The position numbers were made by a program, and so were the translations under genes. The notes beneath the pieces were generated by a model. It searched no databases and was not told where the DNA came from. It saw only the letters and a program-made list of their open reading frames with translations. A DNA stretch of 64,000 nucleotides from Metallyticus violacea (Eukaryota > Arthropoda > Insecta > Mantodea > Metallyticidae). The first letter of the stretch is position 1. Every line of letters starts with the position of its first letter. The DNA lies in NCBI GenBank assembly GCA_030762175.1, contig CM060842.1, forward strand, positions 42,365,501-42,429,500, in the 5' to 3' direction. Positions 1 to 11,890 of the stretch are shown here, piece by piece.

Positions 1-1904
1 ACAACAAGAAGCTCGGATAAAGTGGAGCAATGAAAGAGGGTACAAAAATGATCGCTAACAGCGTATTCATTAGAGGCGTAAGAATAGCTAAGGATACTCG
101 GTTAACAGATAGCTTGTGTCATGGCTTCTAGCGATTCAATGTTTATATAGAAAAAGATGCTTCCTTCTATATCCGTAAGCAGTTTCTTTACACTTAATAC
201 CAGCAGCAATCAGCTATTCAGAATAAGATTTTTACTTTAAATCCCTCATCTCACCTTGCCCCGTGCTTTTGTAATACTTAGATCTTGATGTAATGTGTCA
301 TTTTTTAGTTCAATGTGTACACAACCTTTTGTCGGACTTCCAAATTTCCCCAAAGTCTTCTAAACTCAGTTCTTTAATATTATACTTTCCTGTTATACAT
401 TAACACATTTCCCACATTGTATTCATTCTGCCCTTATGGCCATTTCTTCCTAGAAGAAAAAATTAATGAAAATCTCAGTCAAGGCACTGGAAACTTTGCT
501 CTTTGCATATGTTGGTTCTTTAACTAACTAACTGCACCATGCACGCACTAAACAGGAATGACCCCCTCAGGAATGGAAACAGAATGAGTCAGAACACTAA
601 CGAGAGACCGGGTAGAAGTGTTTGGTATGGAAGAGAGCAAAAGCAAAGAAGAAAAAGGAGCAATGCCATAGGAAGTAATAATTAAAGTACTGGGAAAATT
701 ACATTTTACATCTCCTGCTCTATTGCTCAAAACCAGTAACAAAAACATTAAGATGTAAACGTGAAGCATTTTCATCACATAATTTAAATCCCTACATGCA
801 AAAATCACAGGATCGTACCGAGGGTTAATAAAAAATTTAGACAATGAATGTGCGAAAAAAGAAACATGAGCTTCGTTTATTAAATGGAAAGCTAAAAAGT
901 AAAAGTTGTGATTAGATTTCATTCGTGCAATAACTGTCACGGAAAAGCTATGACTTCCGCTTCACTTATTCTGATGCAAATTAAAACGGTCGCGCAAGAT
1001 TAGACAATTACGAGCTCGGTCAGAACTAAAGTTATTCACGGCATAGGAATCGCTTAAAGCTCGAACGCATTACAGGCTGGGGTGTGTAGTCCTAGAGCCG
1101 AACTAAAAGCGGTGGCAAATAACAGAACTTAACTGCAAAGGTGCATTTTCATCATGTACAGAAGAGCAAATTCAAAATTCAATTCGCAGCACAGAGAATT
1201 CTCATGTAACTTCCAAACATCACATGTGTATCTGCAATCTATTTACATATTTTAGTGTATCATTTATTTATATAAGAGCTAAATAACCCAAGACAAATTT
1301 TGGCCAGTCCTCCACATTCAAACAGGGGCTCGTAAAGAAATCAGCATGTCTTTAACAAGCTCCTCTCAGATGATGAATGCACACGAAGTGTTTGATTTTT
1401 ATCACCTACTATATTTTTATAGACATTGTTGAAAAATAGAATTAAAAGCACAGATTTAAAAGTGGGTTCTGAAGTCAAAGGTGTGCCTCTCCTTAGTTCT
1501 GCCTGGGTTTTAGCTCTTGCCTATTGTAGAAGTCAAAATCGCGGGGGGGGGAAGCTGCTTTGTTTTGTTTCGCTCAGTAAATCGATCTTCCAAATGTATT
1601 TCCCATCAGAATGACTTTGAGTCTTATTCTAATATGAGAATATGCCTAATTCGACCATGCTGAATGTAAATATGAACTCATTTTCCCTTCATCACGTACC
1701 AATTTTCCACAATATAAGAAATAAGAAAATACACTTTCTTACAACAGGTCCTATCAAATTTGTTCTATTTTTAAATGTAAGTTAATAAATCTATAACACA
1801 CCGGAACATTCTTCAGCATAACTTAATATTTTACCTCTGTTCTTAATTAATTACTTATATTTAAACATTACCCTAGTATTTTTTATCTATGAGCGCTTTA
1901 TAGA
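1..1904. other. AT-rich DNA, no supported gene
   Basis: I see no recognisable gene. The longest open frame (548-940, minus strand, 130 codons) is hydrophobic, low-complexity and shows no family motif. A run of nine G lies at 1543-1551. Confidence 0.6.
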
Positions 1905-2925
1905 GCTTTTATGAAAAAACTTTGGATTACCTCTTTTTAGAGACCAGCAACAGTCTGCTATTATGTTTACATTCCACTTTCCCTGGTAGTTTTTCCATCT
2001 TCTTTATGTCCTGGTGGAATCTTTCACCCTGCTCCTTGTCGACACAACCAAAATTTTCCGGAAAAAATCCGGAGGAATTGTAGTTTGACACCCATATTGC
2101 ATTCACCCCAGTTTTCGAAAATTCTCAAGCATACACCCTATAATATTTTTGTAATTTGGATCCTTGTAATTTCCTAGAAAGTTTTGGTGATACTTTTAAA
2201 ACTGTTTTTCAGTTTTTCATGAATCAAATTTTTATACACAGAAGAGGTAGTAGACCATTTTTCTGGTCCACAAGACTCTCATGAATCACATTTTTCACTC
2301 CTGGCACGAAATTGTCTCTCTGCTTCCATTGTTTTCTTGTCCAGTGATCAGGTTGGGGTCTACATTGCATTTTCAATATGAAGCATAACACTTTAGTATA
2401 GCCTGATTGTTGGCCTAGCAAAACCACCACACACCTGCCACTTATGCTCTTCATGTTTGCTTTTTTCTAGAAGTCATTTTAAATCCTGATGTTTTCCTTG
2501 GGGTGAAATGAATGGGAAACTTAAACTGATGCGTATTTGTTTCCATTATACAACTTTCCGACTAATTTGTGAGGAGTCTATGAACAGTCTTTTATCACCC
2601 GGAATGTATTCTGCGGCTCCAAGGCAGTCACTAAATCAGGAATATCCTGACAATATGTAAGATTCTCATACTGAGGGAAATATATTCCTCTTGACGGTGT
2701 CTGTACCAACAAAATGACGTTCTCGAAGCCAGAAAGTTTTTTTCCTTCTTTCTTTCCTCCTGGATCCCAATATTTCAACAGAAGCCTTTGGAAGATCTAA
2801 GACCCTGGTCTAATCGTTAAATTCTGCGTGAACTGTTGAGGTTGTTGAAAATCTGTTCTTGAACTGTATCGAGGTCACTACACTGTCTTGAGAATTCGTT
2901 TCAGAATTTGGTTCTTTCCAAATGT
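1905..2925 (-). pseudogene. Decayed copy of an arthropod repeat-borne protein (GERFHQDI family)
   Basis: Read on the minus strand, several frames join into one decayed protein. In order: HAEFND and DLPKASVEILGSR near 2757-2835; a segment ending TYCQDIPDLVTAL (about 2620-2660); GQQSGYTK, DHWTRKQW and VPGVKNVIHESLVD (2224-2420); FPENFG and EQGERFHQDIKKMEK (about 1990-2070); then ADCCWSLKR at the C-terminus near 1930. I recognise this block order from a widespread uncharacterised arthropod protein usually found in many copies per genome, so I infer it is carried by a mobile element. Its function is unknown to me. Several frameshifts and stops break the frame, and the stretch between the TYCQDIP and GQQSGYTK blocks is shortened. 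No terminal repeats were identified. Family assignment is strong; the mobile-element interpretation is inference. Confidence 0.78.
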
Positions 2926-4125
2926 TTCTGATGAAGAAGGCACAGGAAGACAAGGACCATGCGGGATGGGTCCTTTTGTTGACAACAGATTTAGTTATTT
3001 CTTTCATGTTTTTTTTTTTTTTTTTTTGTGTAGCCTGTAACACCACATCCACAAAAATAGCAATCATCCACATGTTTTTTAGGTACATGTCATATCACCG
3101 GAACAATATCCTTGACTACAATTCCTTAATTATTCTACGCAAGTATGATATACTTTTGGAGCCCATTTTTGTCCAAGTCTCAAAGCTTTCAACGAAAATA
3201 TGCTTTATAAGTCCTTTTAAAAAATTGTAATGTTTTGTCTTCTCTTTTTAATAACAAAATTACCACAGATATGACAAAATATATCACGGCTATTTTTACA
3301 CTTTCTGGAAGACACGTTACTTAAAGAAACGAACCTATGAAATACAGCTGCTGCTCACAAAAATAGGTGATCATTATTTGAGGAGCATTATAAACTGACC
3401 AAATTTCCAGGGATTGAAATAAAAATAAGAAAAGAATTGTTGTATGTTAGATTGGTGTCATTATTGTCAAACAATGAAATTAATAATATTTCTTTGCTTT
3501 TAACAAGTTCTATGCACACAACTACATTGAAAACATTATGATTAATATTGTTAATTGAAAAAAAATTCTACGTGATAGGAAAATACGGATTGCAGGTTTG
3601 AAACCAGCATAACATACTTGTGAATGAGACATATTTTGCAGGAAACCCCAGAATCATGCTTACCAGCGTAATCTTTTCGAGAGCCACCTTATCTCTCAGA
3701 TCCACAATGAGTTGGAAAACTTCTAATGTTTAAGTATTCGTGCTTATTTTAAAGTTGATAATATTCAATAAGTGTAAATGCACGAAAACGCTACCTAATG
3801 AAGAAAATACAAGAATTCGACTTGAAAAAATAAAAGAGAGAAATAAATACCCCAAGAATGATCTAATTATGACCCAAAATGGAAAGAAGTACATGTGATA
3901 AAATGGTAAAACACTACCAAATACTGACTTAAACAACTAGGTTTCTATTATCTGGGGAAACATATTCGAAACATTTATGACATACCAGTTTAAAGATCTA
4001 TCATGGAAACTAGGGCCTTGTTAATGATCATCAGTGACGCAAGTGTTTGATTATGTATAATGTCAATAGCTTGTTAATGATATGTTCAACTTAAAGTGGC
4101 TCCATACCAAAAATGGTGATGAACC
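2926..4125. other. No supported gene; T19 tract
   Basis: A 19-T tract lies at 3009-3027. The opposing short frames across it (2810-3088 and 2922-3230) owe their poly-Lys or poly-Phe runs to this tract and are not credible genes. Nothing else is recognised. Confidence 0.5.
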
Positions 4126-4127
4126 GC

Positions 4128-4320
4128 CACGATTGGCCGAGGTCGTTAAGGCGCGGACTCGTGAGCGGGAGGTCTGGAGTTCGAATCCCACCTGGACCGC
4201 CCTCCCTGATTGGGCATTTTTCCAGATTTTCCTCAGTCCTCATAACTGGCAAATGCCTGGAGCTAAACACTACTCAAAAAAATACTAAAATGATAGGAAA
4301 AGAAAAACACTCCCATATAA
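4128..4320 (+). mobile_element. SINE family A, copy A1 (tRNA Ser/Leu-like head)
   Basis: The head (about 4128-4200) has a polymerase III A-box-like TGGCCGAGGTCGTTAAGG and a B-box-like GAGTTCGAATCCC, arranged as in class II (Ser/Leu) tRNAs. It is followed by a tRNA-unrelated body containing TTTTCCAGATTTTCCTCAGTC and GGCAAATGCCTGGAG, shared with copies at 5.6, 53.8 and 56.7 kb. It ends in A-rich DNA. This is the best preserved head of the family here; the distal 3' domain seen in the 53.8 kb copy is missing or diverged. Confidence 0.8.
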
Positions 4321-5593
4321 TTTAAATTTCCCATCTTCATTTTAGCACCCAAAGACTAAAAATGAAAAATATAAATTTTAGTTGATTAACAATAAACACA
4401 AGTTGCTATGTAATCTATGTACGCCAACCTTTCGAAAAACAAAGTTTTGGATGCACCAAAAACATTTAATATATAACTACTGTCCTTGAAAAATTAAAAT
4501 AATGTTGTTGGGAATGTCTCTACTTCGTAATTATTGGATCCAATTACTGTGTATGTATGTGATAGGGGTTTTAAAAAAATAGAACCCAGTATAGGGTAAG
4601 CAATATTCTGAGAATTCTTCTCCATGGGTTATTTTGTATCTTTAGAATTGAAGAATTGAGCGTTCTTATTGTTTTATTTTGTTGGAATTGATTTCAGAAA
4701 TGAAGTATTTTACAAGAGCATGAACGGTCTTGCGACTGTGATGTGTAATATACTGGAATAATAAATGATGACGATGCTCCTACCTTTCTAAGTATACTTT
4801 AGAATGAGAATGAGACATGGACTTTTTTTCTAAAGTATTAAAAACAAAACTGCTCGTGTTCACGTTCTGATGAAAACTGCCCACATCTAAAACCACTAAG
4901 AGAGTTGACACTCGTATATGGCAAAGACGATGTTTTTCCCACACTCTTTTCGAAAAGCAGTACGCACTGACTCTTCAAAGATGGCATAAAACTTTTCTTT
5001 TCCTTTTCGTTAATGGTTGTTAAAAAGACCCAACGCCAAGTTCACCTGCAAAGAAAATTGGTTCTCTCTCGCTACCAAGTTTTGTTTAGGGGATGGGGAT
5101 TTAATGGCCACCTCGAAACAGAGTCGCATTATACTACCCGCCACTCCAACAGAGTTTAACAGAGTAATTAAATTAGCATAATAATTATCACTTTCCCACT
5201 ATTACCGTGCAATTTATTTGTAAATTAATATAAACCGGGGCTTATACTAATACCGCACAGATCCCGACTGTGGACTCTGTTGACAAAACGTAACATCCAG
5301 GGGGACTCTGCACATCTGAATCACTTGGGGACATTTTGAAGCACCATCCATGTCTATTCGTGTCAGTTATCACTTTAACATCGTCTGATATGTGAAGGAA
5401 TCATTTTCACCAGTGAAATGATATTCTATAACTATCAACATCTTAGACATTTCGATATCTAGCTAATTACGAACTATATCCGACATTTATACCACAGAAG
5501 GGAAGGGTCTACAGCATAATTCAGCAATTCTTCAACCCCGGTAGTTCGCGAGGCGCTCCCAGAGGGTCCACGAAGAATTACAATACTGTTAAC
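4321..5593. other. No supported feature
   Basis: AT-rich DNA with only short frames lacking any motif. Confidence 0.5.
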
Positions 5594-5881
5594 AGCATTT
5601 ATCATTTTTGGGGTAATGATTAAAGCCAATTTTAATTATTAAGGCCTCACTGGCGCTTGACACTCATGATATATGAGTTGAATGATAAATTGGATTTTTT
5701 TTCGGGGAGGGGAGAATCGTTTCAGCCCTAGTTTAGGTACCAGGCATTTTCCCTTAATGAGGATTGAGGAAAACCTGGGGGAAGGGAACCTCAGCCAAGA
5801 AGGGTTGTCCTACCGGAAATCGAACCCCAGACCTTCCGTTTACGAGTTCGTGCATTTGCAATCTCGGCTATGGTACAGCAT
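5594..5881 (-). mobile_element. SINE family A, copy A2
   Basis: In reverse complement this reads as a nearly complete SINE A. The head has GCCGAGATTGC (A-box region), then ACTCGTAAACGGAAGGTCTGG and the B-box GGGTTCGATTTCC. The body has CAGGTTTTCCTCAATCCTCA and an AAATGCCTGG block. A distal domain (5594-5700) aligns loosely with those at 8.7 and 56.7 kb. An (AT)n microsatellite abuts the head end. The outer limit of the distal domain is uncertain. Confidence 0.72.
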
Positions 5882-5887
5882 TCATTT

Positions 5888-5891
<4 letters not shown>

Positions 5892-5933
<42 letters not shown>
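5892..5933. repeat. (AT)n microsatellite
   Basis: About 21 uninterrupted AT dinucleotides directly beside the tRNA-like end of SINE A2. Confidence 0.95.
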
Positions 5934-5938
<5 letters not shown>

Positions 5939-7119
5939 AACAGTGATAATTTACTTGTGTGATAAACGATTATCTGCAGTCATATATCTAAAAAAATGTA
6001 TAGAAACTGTTTGGAAAATGTAGAATCAAAACTCAGAATAAAAGTTCTCCTATTAAGTGCAATATTTATAAATGAAATGAGCATAATCGCTCCCATTCTG
6101 CCATTAAAATTAACGAATAACGTTCTGCCATTATTCAGTTATTAGTAATATTACTGTTTTATATACTTTTTATTTGTATGGATTTATTAAATATCTTTAA
6201 ATATTGTAAACCAGTGATGAACAACTTTAAAAAATACAAAGTATGCAAATTTAGGTTTTCAAACTTTGCATTAAATCTCAGAGGTCCGCGAGAGCGATCT
6301 TTCAAGAAATGCGCGTTGTTTGAGAACTGCTTATCTACTTCATATAAGCTGAGAGCGCTAGTAAACAACATATAGCTGCCAACATTCACTCGGCCGCGTT
6401 GACTGCCATTCAACACATAATAAAGTTACGCAGCCGATTTTAAAGAATGAGTTCTAGTGCTATCTTGAATAAAAATTACATTCATTTGAGCCCTTCTTAA
6501 AAGACAATTATTGTTTAAGAATTACTTTGTTATTTTTATTAGGTTACGACTAATATCAGCTGTGATAGCTTGTGAACGTTTATTTCGACTCCCAAATCGT
6601 TTAAAAATACACTAAAACACCAATACTTTAGAAAACAATAAAAGGCATAATTTTGGTCAAAATAATTTATCGTAAAATAATTCAGACAATACGGTGATCT
6701 CAATATTTAAAAGAATGATTAATATTTACAGCCATACACACTAAAAGAGAAGAGATTTCTACAGCTACAATCTTTATTGATATTAATATTTTCTAATATA
6801 TGTTTCATTTCATTATTTAATTAATAACGCAAAATTAACTACTTCTAGAATCCTGACAAAAACTTAACAAAATAGAAATGGGTTGTTGTTAAAAATTGTT
6901 TTAACCGAACAGCAAGTGTAATGCGCAAACATTATGTTAATATAACGAAAACCATAAAATACCAAAGAAATTACAATAAAAGTATGTTAAAGTACAGACA
7001 TGTCATATAAAGAAAATAAATGATAAACATTACAAATTTCATGTTTTCAGAAGGAAGGCAAAGAAAAAAATATATCTCTTTCGTAAAGATAACATTTTCT
7101 TAAATTACTATTTTTATTC
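5934..7119. other. No supported feature
   Basis: AT-rich DNA. Opposing frames at 6159-6416 and 6178-6375 overlap each other and show no family motif. Confidence 0.5.
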
Positions 7120-7236
7120 ACACGTTCCGAGGTTATGGACCCCGAGTTCGAATCTCGACACTGTGGAATGAATGTGAGGAATAAAGTCAGAACTATTCCC
7201 CGCCTCCAAGTTCCTCTATTTTCCCGACTTTATTCC
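7120..7236 (+). repeat. tRNA-like B-box fragment plus 11-bp inverted repeat
   Basis: CCGAGTTCGAATCTCGACAC at about 7142-7161 is a good polymerase III B-box in a possible T-arm, suggesting the 3' part of a tRNA-derived repeat head; no A-box is clear. Just downstream, GGAATAAAGTC (7178-7188) and its exact reverse complement GACTTTATTCC (7226-7236) could form an 11-bp stem around a 37-nt spacer. Assignment to SINE A or B is not supported. Confidence 0.45.
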
Positions 7237-7830
7237 GTTATCGCTTTTATCCTTCGTGTTAATTTTATCCCAGTAGCTCGCTTGTCATTTTGGCAAATAC
7301 CATGACATTTACCGGTTCATCATCCGTCACCTGAATTTCTGGTTCTGGCTTCTTACGATCTCGGTTTCTGAACCTAGGGACTGATATCTCATAATGCGAC
7401 AGATGGAGTTAATGCTTCCTTAGAGCTAATTTAACCCTACCAGCGTGGGTAAGTACAATTTTTCATTAAGGAGATACATATACTTTCTGAGGCTTAAAAT
7501 AAAATTTAAAAACATTTTTGCTGTTATTTTGAAGCAAACTTTCATCTTCATCTTTTCAAAAGTTTTTCTCAATATCTGCAAAGTTGGCGGAGTTGTGCAT
7601 TGAAACATTTTAGCATGCGACCATAAATAAGTGTTTAAATTAACCTCGGCTATACCTCTTTACCTATTTAAAACCTTTTTGAGTTATTATTATTTATTAC
7701 TTGTAACGTTTGTGCCGTCCCTTAAATTGATTCATTTCAGCAGTGTGGTTGGTCTGTTACAAACTGGAAGTGACTGTTCAGCTATTTATTTTTTGTTGAT
7801 TTTAATTGTGAAAGCACGCGAGAGTGATTG
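7237..7830. other. No supported feature
   Basis: Short frames only, none with recognisable motifs. Confidence 0.45.
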
Positions 7831-7839
7831 TTATTGTTG

Positions 7840-7874
<35 letters not shown>

Positions 7875-7888
7875 ATTATTATTATTAC
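7831..7888. repeat. (TTA)n/(TTG)n microsatellite
   Basis: Imperfect trinucleotide tract, mainly TTA with a few TTG units. It creates the poly-Asn and poly-Tyr runs of the overlapping short frames, which are therefore rejected as genes. Confidence 0.95.
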
Positions 7889-8011
7889 TGTGAAGAAGTA
7901 TTGCCAAACACGAGTAAAAGAAAGTTATAACATTCCAAGGAAAAATCGTGAATATTATTAATATAGCAAAAGTACTGCTTAAAAGAAAACTGCATATATA
8001 GACTGCAACTA

Positions 8012-9290
8012 CGAGGGGCATTCAGGGGCATGGAACTTAGCTATCAAAATATGCATAAGTACAAGTTTAAACTTGCATAGTCATTGTCGTACAGTCTGTC
8101 GAGTTCAGTCCGTGCCAACAATAGCTGGTGAAAAATCATGGATATTTCTAAAGAAAACTTTAGGTTCGACATTTTCACACGTTATAAGCTAGGTAAAAGA
8201 GCGAAAGATATCCACGAGGAGTTGGTAGCTGTTCGTGGTGATCAAGTGTTGCAAGATGGATCCGTTCATTTGAAGAGTGGCGAGATACTTTGATAGACAA
8301 CCCTCGCTCTGGCAGGCCTCGAGAAGATGTGAACGAGGGAACAATTCAAAGAATGAGGAGCTTAGTGGTGGAAATCGACACATTACTGTTGAAATGCTAA
8401 GTAGAGAAGTGGGCATCACTGTTGGCAGCATTGACAGAACTCCATGAATATTTAAAGCTGTGAAAAATCTATGCAATATGGGTTCCACATTCCCTGACCA
8501 GTGAAGAGAAGAAGAGAAAGGAATGTGTAAGAAAACTGCTGCATGTTTCCACCAAATGGTCGAAAACGTTTGCCAGATATATGCACTGCTAATGAAAGTT
8601 GGTTTTATTACTCCATATGAATCTCAGAAATGCATATGGGTATAAATGAGAATGACCCAAGATTTTCGTTCTCGGAAGCGAATGTTCAGAGTTTTCTTCA
8701 ACTATGAAGGACCATTAGTGTTTTTAATAGTGTTTAACGCCCGTTTTTTATTACTGAGGTATCACAGGCGATGGACACTTGTGATACACGAGATGAAATG
8801 ATATATTGGGAAAGGATTTCCATTAGTGGTTGACTGTATGCCAGAAAGAATGACAATGAATGGAGAATACTGCGGTACTTATATTTTGGAACTTTTATTT
8901 GAAGAGCTGAGACGACGTCCAAAGATAGGAAATTCAAGGCTGTTGCTTTTGCACGACAATGCGTCTCCACACAGAACAATTGCACATTTCTTGAAGTCAC
9001 CAAAACCCAGTTGCTTGACCTTCTAACCTATAGCCCTGACCTTGCATTGCGTGACTTATGGTTGTTTCCTCCAGTGAAATCTGGCATTGCTTGAAAACCA
9101 TTTAAAAGTGTACAGAGCCTTGCTCAAGCTATAAATTCGACTCAGTTGACAATATTTGAGTTGCATCATCTACAACTGTGTGCGTGGAGAGAGATGGAGA
9201 GCACTTTGAAGAACTGCGAGGTTAGTTTTTGAATTCAGTCCTTAGCTTGAAATTTAAGGTGACCTTGCAATACATTTGGGATGCCCCCCA
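8012..9290 (+). mobile_element. Mariner element M1, decayed transposase, both ends present
   Basis: The ends match as inverted repeats (CGAGGGGCATTC at 8012; GGGATGCCCCCCA ending 9290), each beside a TA. The transposase remnant starts near 8138 with MDISKENFRFD and an N-terminal helix-turn-helix, then a shifted frame with DNPRSGRPRED. The catalytic domain follows: the first acidic motif reads NESW instead of DETW (about 8590), so the first Asp is lost. HDNASPH (second Asp) is present near 8958 and a shifted RDLWLFP (third Asp) near 9050. Multiple frameshifts and stops make it inactive. A 99-bp SINE A interrupts the coding region at 8721-8819. Without that insertion and its duplicated target, the length is about 1.17 kb, close to a normal mariner. 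Confidence 0.88.
8721..8819 (-). mobile_element. SINE family A, copy A3, 5'-truncated, inserted in mariner M1
   Basis: The 99-bp insert is flanked by the exact 9-bp duplication CCATTAGTG (8712-8720 and 8820-8828). Removing the insert and one duplicate restores the mariner frame (GPLVVDCMPERMT). In reverse complement it is the 3' domain of SINE A (ATACCTCAGTAATAAAAAACG, then GGGCGTTAAACAC) ending ATTAAAAA, an A-rich tail typical of LINE-driven insertion. It lacks the tRNA head. Confidence 0.9.
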
Positions 9291-9292
9291 TA

Positions 9293-10820
9293 CCACTTCA
9301 TCAATTTGTAAGTTTGTGCTTTGTTTTCTAAAAAGTACATTTATCAAAGCTGTTTACGTCATAAAAACTACAATTTTGAATATATTTACATGAAACGTTA
9401 TGCATACATTCTTCTTATTGAGGTCAATAACTGGAACCTTAGTCTTTAAATAGAGAAAAGTGTGTTTAAAATGCATAATTTTTCCCTGCATTTGCTCTGT
9501 ATACATTTTAACTACTGAGGTTCAGGAAAGTTTAAAACCTTGGAAATACTTTTGCCAATGCATTTTTGATGCACATATAACCATTAATATTTGGAGAATT
9601 AATATTTTTAATTAACATATGGTAATAGAGAAAGAAAATGTGAAAAATATACACTATTTAACTGTCGAGAGTATTCTCCTTAAGATTGATTAATTCCAGA
9701 CACTCTCAACTCCCCTCATATAATTTACTCCTATTATTCTTTCCCTTAATTCCAAATAAGAATTTTTGAACCTGTACATTTGCAATGCACACATAATGAG
9801 ATTGAAATGTATTTTGAAATGTATTTACCCTGAAAGGTAAGGCTCTTAAAATTTGAGTAAATTTTATTTACTCAAATAAAAGTAATTGTTATCAACTTAC
9901 CCAACTCAAATTCGCTGAAGATAACTTTAATTTTAAAAAGTGACATTAAGTTATGGTATGGTTCACGATATCAATATGACTATTTGAAGTTCTAACAGCT
10001 TGCTAATGCTTTCCATTCCACGCGAAAAAGAAAAAGCAGCATTTGGATTTAACTCCTGCATCCGAGGGGTTTCATCACTGAGGGGCAAGAGACACAGTAG
10101 TAATAAAATTAACACCTCCCCAGCGAAACTTCAACTTTGCTACATCGATTTCTTCCAACTATACAAGCTTGGAGAGGGGGAAAAATCGCTGAGAAATGTT
10201 ACAACCATAAATCATGATGATTTATGGGGACACTTTAAAATGATGCTTTTAAAAAAAGGGGAAGAAACGACTTTAAGGAAAGTTATGCTAAATTTGTAGG
10301 CCAGAAAACTCCCTACCAAGGTAGTATTTGAGTTTAAGGGAGATTTGGTTAAAAACTTTCACTATATTTTTTTCAATTTATATAGAGCGGAGGGCGAAAT
10401 TATATAATTCCATGAAAAAAAAAAAGGAATAAATATGAGGAAAAGAATTAGGATTATGACATGCAATTAAGGACTCTTAAATCTTTTGAAACGTTATTTT
10501 AGGTTTACAGAGAAAAAATAGAAAAGAAGAAAAAGAATATGAATTAAAAAATAAGAACATTAGTTTGTACCACTTAGAGCATTAGCGCAGCTGTAGAGAC
10601 ATATTTCTGGAGCATTAAGAAAACAAAGTCGCACCAATTAAAAGTTGTTAAAAGGGAAGTGCCAAATGCATAAGTTTCCTTACGTAATCAAGTTCTAGCA
10701 TCTTTTGAACATAGCTTCCGTTTATTGTTATTTCTGTTGTAAATTAAAAAAAAAAATCACCTTTTAAATATATTAGCCCCAATAAAGAGTTAAAATCTCT
10801 TAGAAGTCTCCAAATGGGGG
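9293..10820. other. No supported gene; perfect hairpin at 9851-9877
   Basis: The only structure noted is a 12-bp perfect inverted repeat with a 3-nt loop (arms 9851-9862 and 9866-9877, ATTTGAGTAAAT). The frame at 10000-10299 (99 codons) has no recognised motif. Confidence 0.5.
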
Positions 10821-10825
10821 AGATT

Positions 10826-10912
10826 TGCGGCTATGGCCTAGTACGGTATGGTAGTAAAGATGGTAAAAGCCTAGGCACGGCAAATCAAAGATCCGTGATT
10901 CGAGCCTTGGCT
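10826..10912 (+). repeat. tRNA-like SINE-head fragment
   Basis: TGGCCTAGTACGG fits a polymerase III A-box and GTGATTCGAGCC fits a degenerate B-box, in the right order and spaced rather wider than in a tRNA. No cloverleaf was found and the 3' body matches neither SINE A nor B. A third SINE family or chance are both possible. Confidence 0.35.
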
Positions 10913-10919
10913 GTAACAA

Positions 10920-11838
10920 AGAAATTTTCCCTAATTCTGATTCCAAAATTACAAGTAATCGTATACAAAATAAACTTGGAAGCTGTGAACTTAATATCCA
11001 TCACAAGATTGTTCACATAGATGCAAAGCCATGCATGTGGGCAATACTTGAACGACTCGATGTATGTAAAAAATTCTGAAATAGTAAACAGGGATTTGGA
11101 GAGAAGATTTGCTGCGGACATTAGTAAGGTGCAATAGGTATATTATCCTTGGCATCAAAATCTGAGAAGCAGAATAGAAAAGTGAATTTATGCACTTGAT
11201 TATTAAAAATGGCATCAAAAAGCATAAGATACAAAATTGTCTGCAATTATTTATCGTTTAACACGATACTTTTTTTGATTATTGTTGTCAAGCAATATCT
11301 GAAATAAATACATTTTAGAATGAACAGGAAACACAAGCAAACGTTCTGACAGGTGCACCAATTCCTTTTGAAACGTTACGTGTATGTGCTTTGTGAAGTG
11401 CCAACCTGAATAACAAGAAAAAATTAACAGCGCACTTTCAAACCAATCTTTAAGCTGGTTTTAAGCTTATAAATTATGATGTGGAAGAATATGGCTGTGC
11501 AAACTGAGAAAAAATGCAGATGTATTCTCTCCAACATGTCTGAAAGACCAAGACATTTTCTCTAGGAAAACTGAATGGCCTAATTGATACTAAATTATAT
11601 ACCTCCCACCTTAAAACCGAACTGCTGCAGTGTCTCATGAAAGAAATGTCCTTCTTGGGAGGGGAATTCATTTCTAACATTCCAGAGTTTAGTTAGAGAT
11701 GGCTGAAATGTTAAATCTTAATATTAAAATAATCTGAAAATTTTATTATATTATACTATATTGTTTTATAATATAGCAAAATAATTAGGAATTTATATAT
11801 TTGAGGAAATACTATCCCAACTGCATGTTTGCTAAATC

Positions 11839-11890
<52 letters not shown>

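Noticed and set aside
4082..4325. Two overlapping 68-70 codon frames
   Set aside because: They lie in and around the tRNA-like head and body of SINE A1, which is transcribed by polymerase III and not coding.
7631..8021. Frames with poly-Tyr or poly-Asn runs
   Set aside because: They translate the (TTA)n microsatellite at 7831-7888 and have no other coding evidence.
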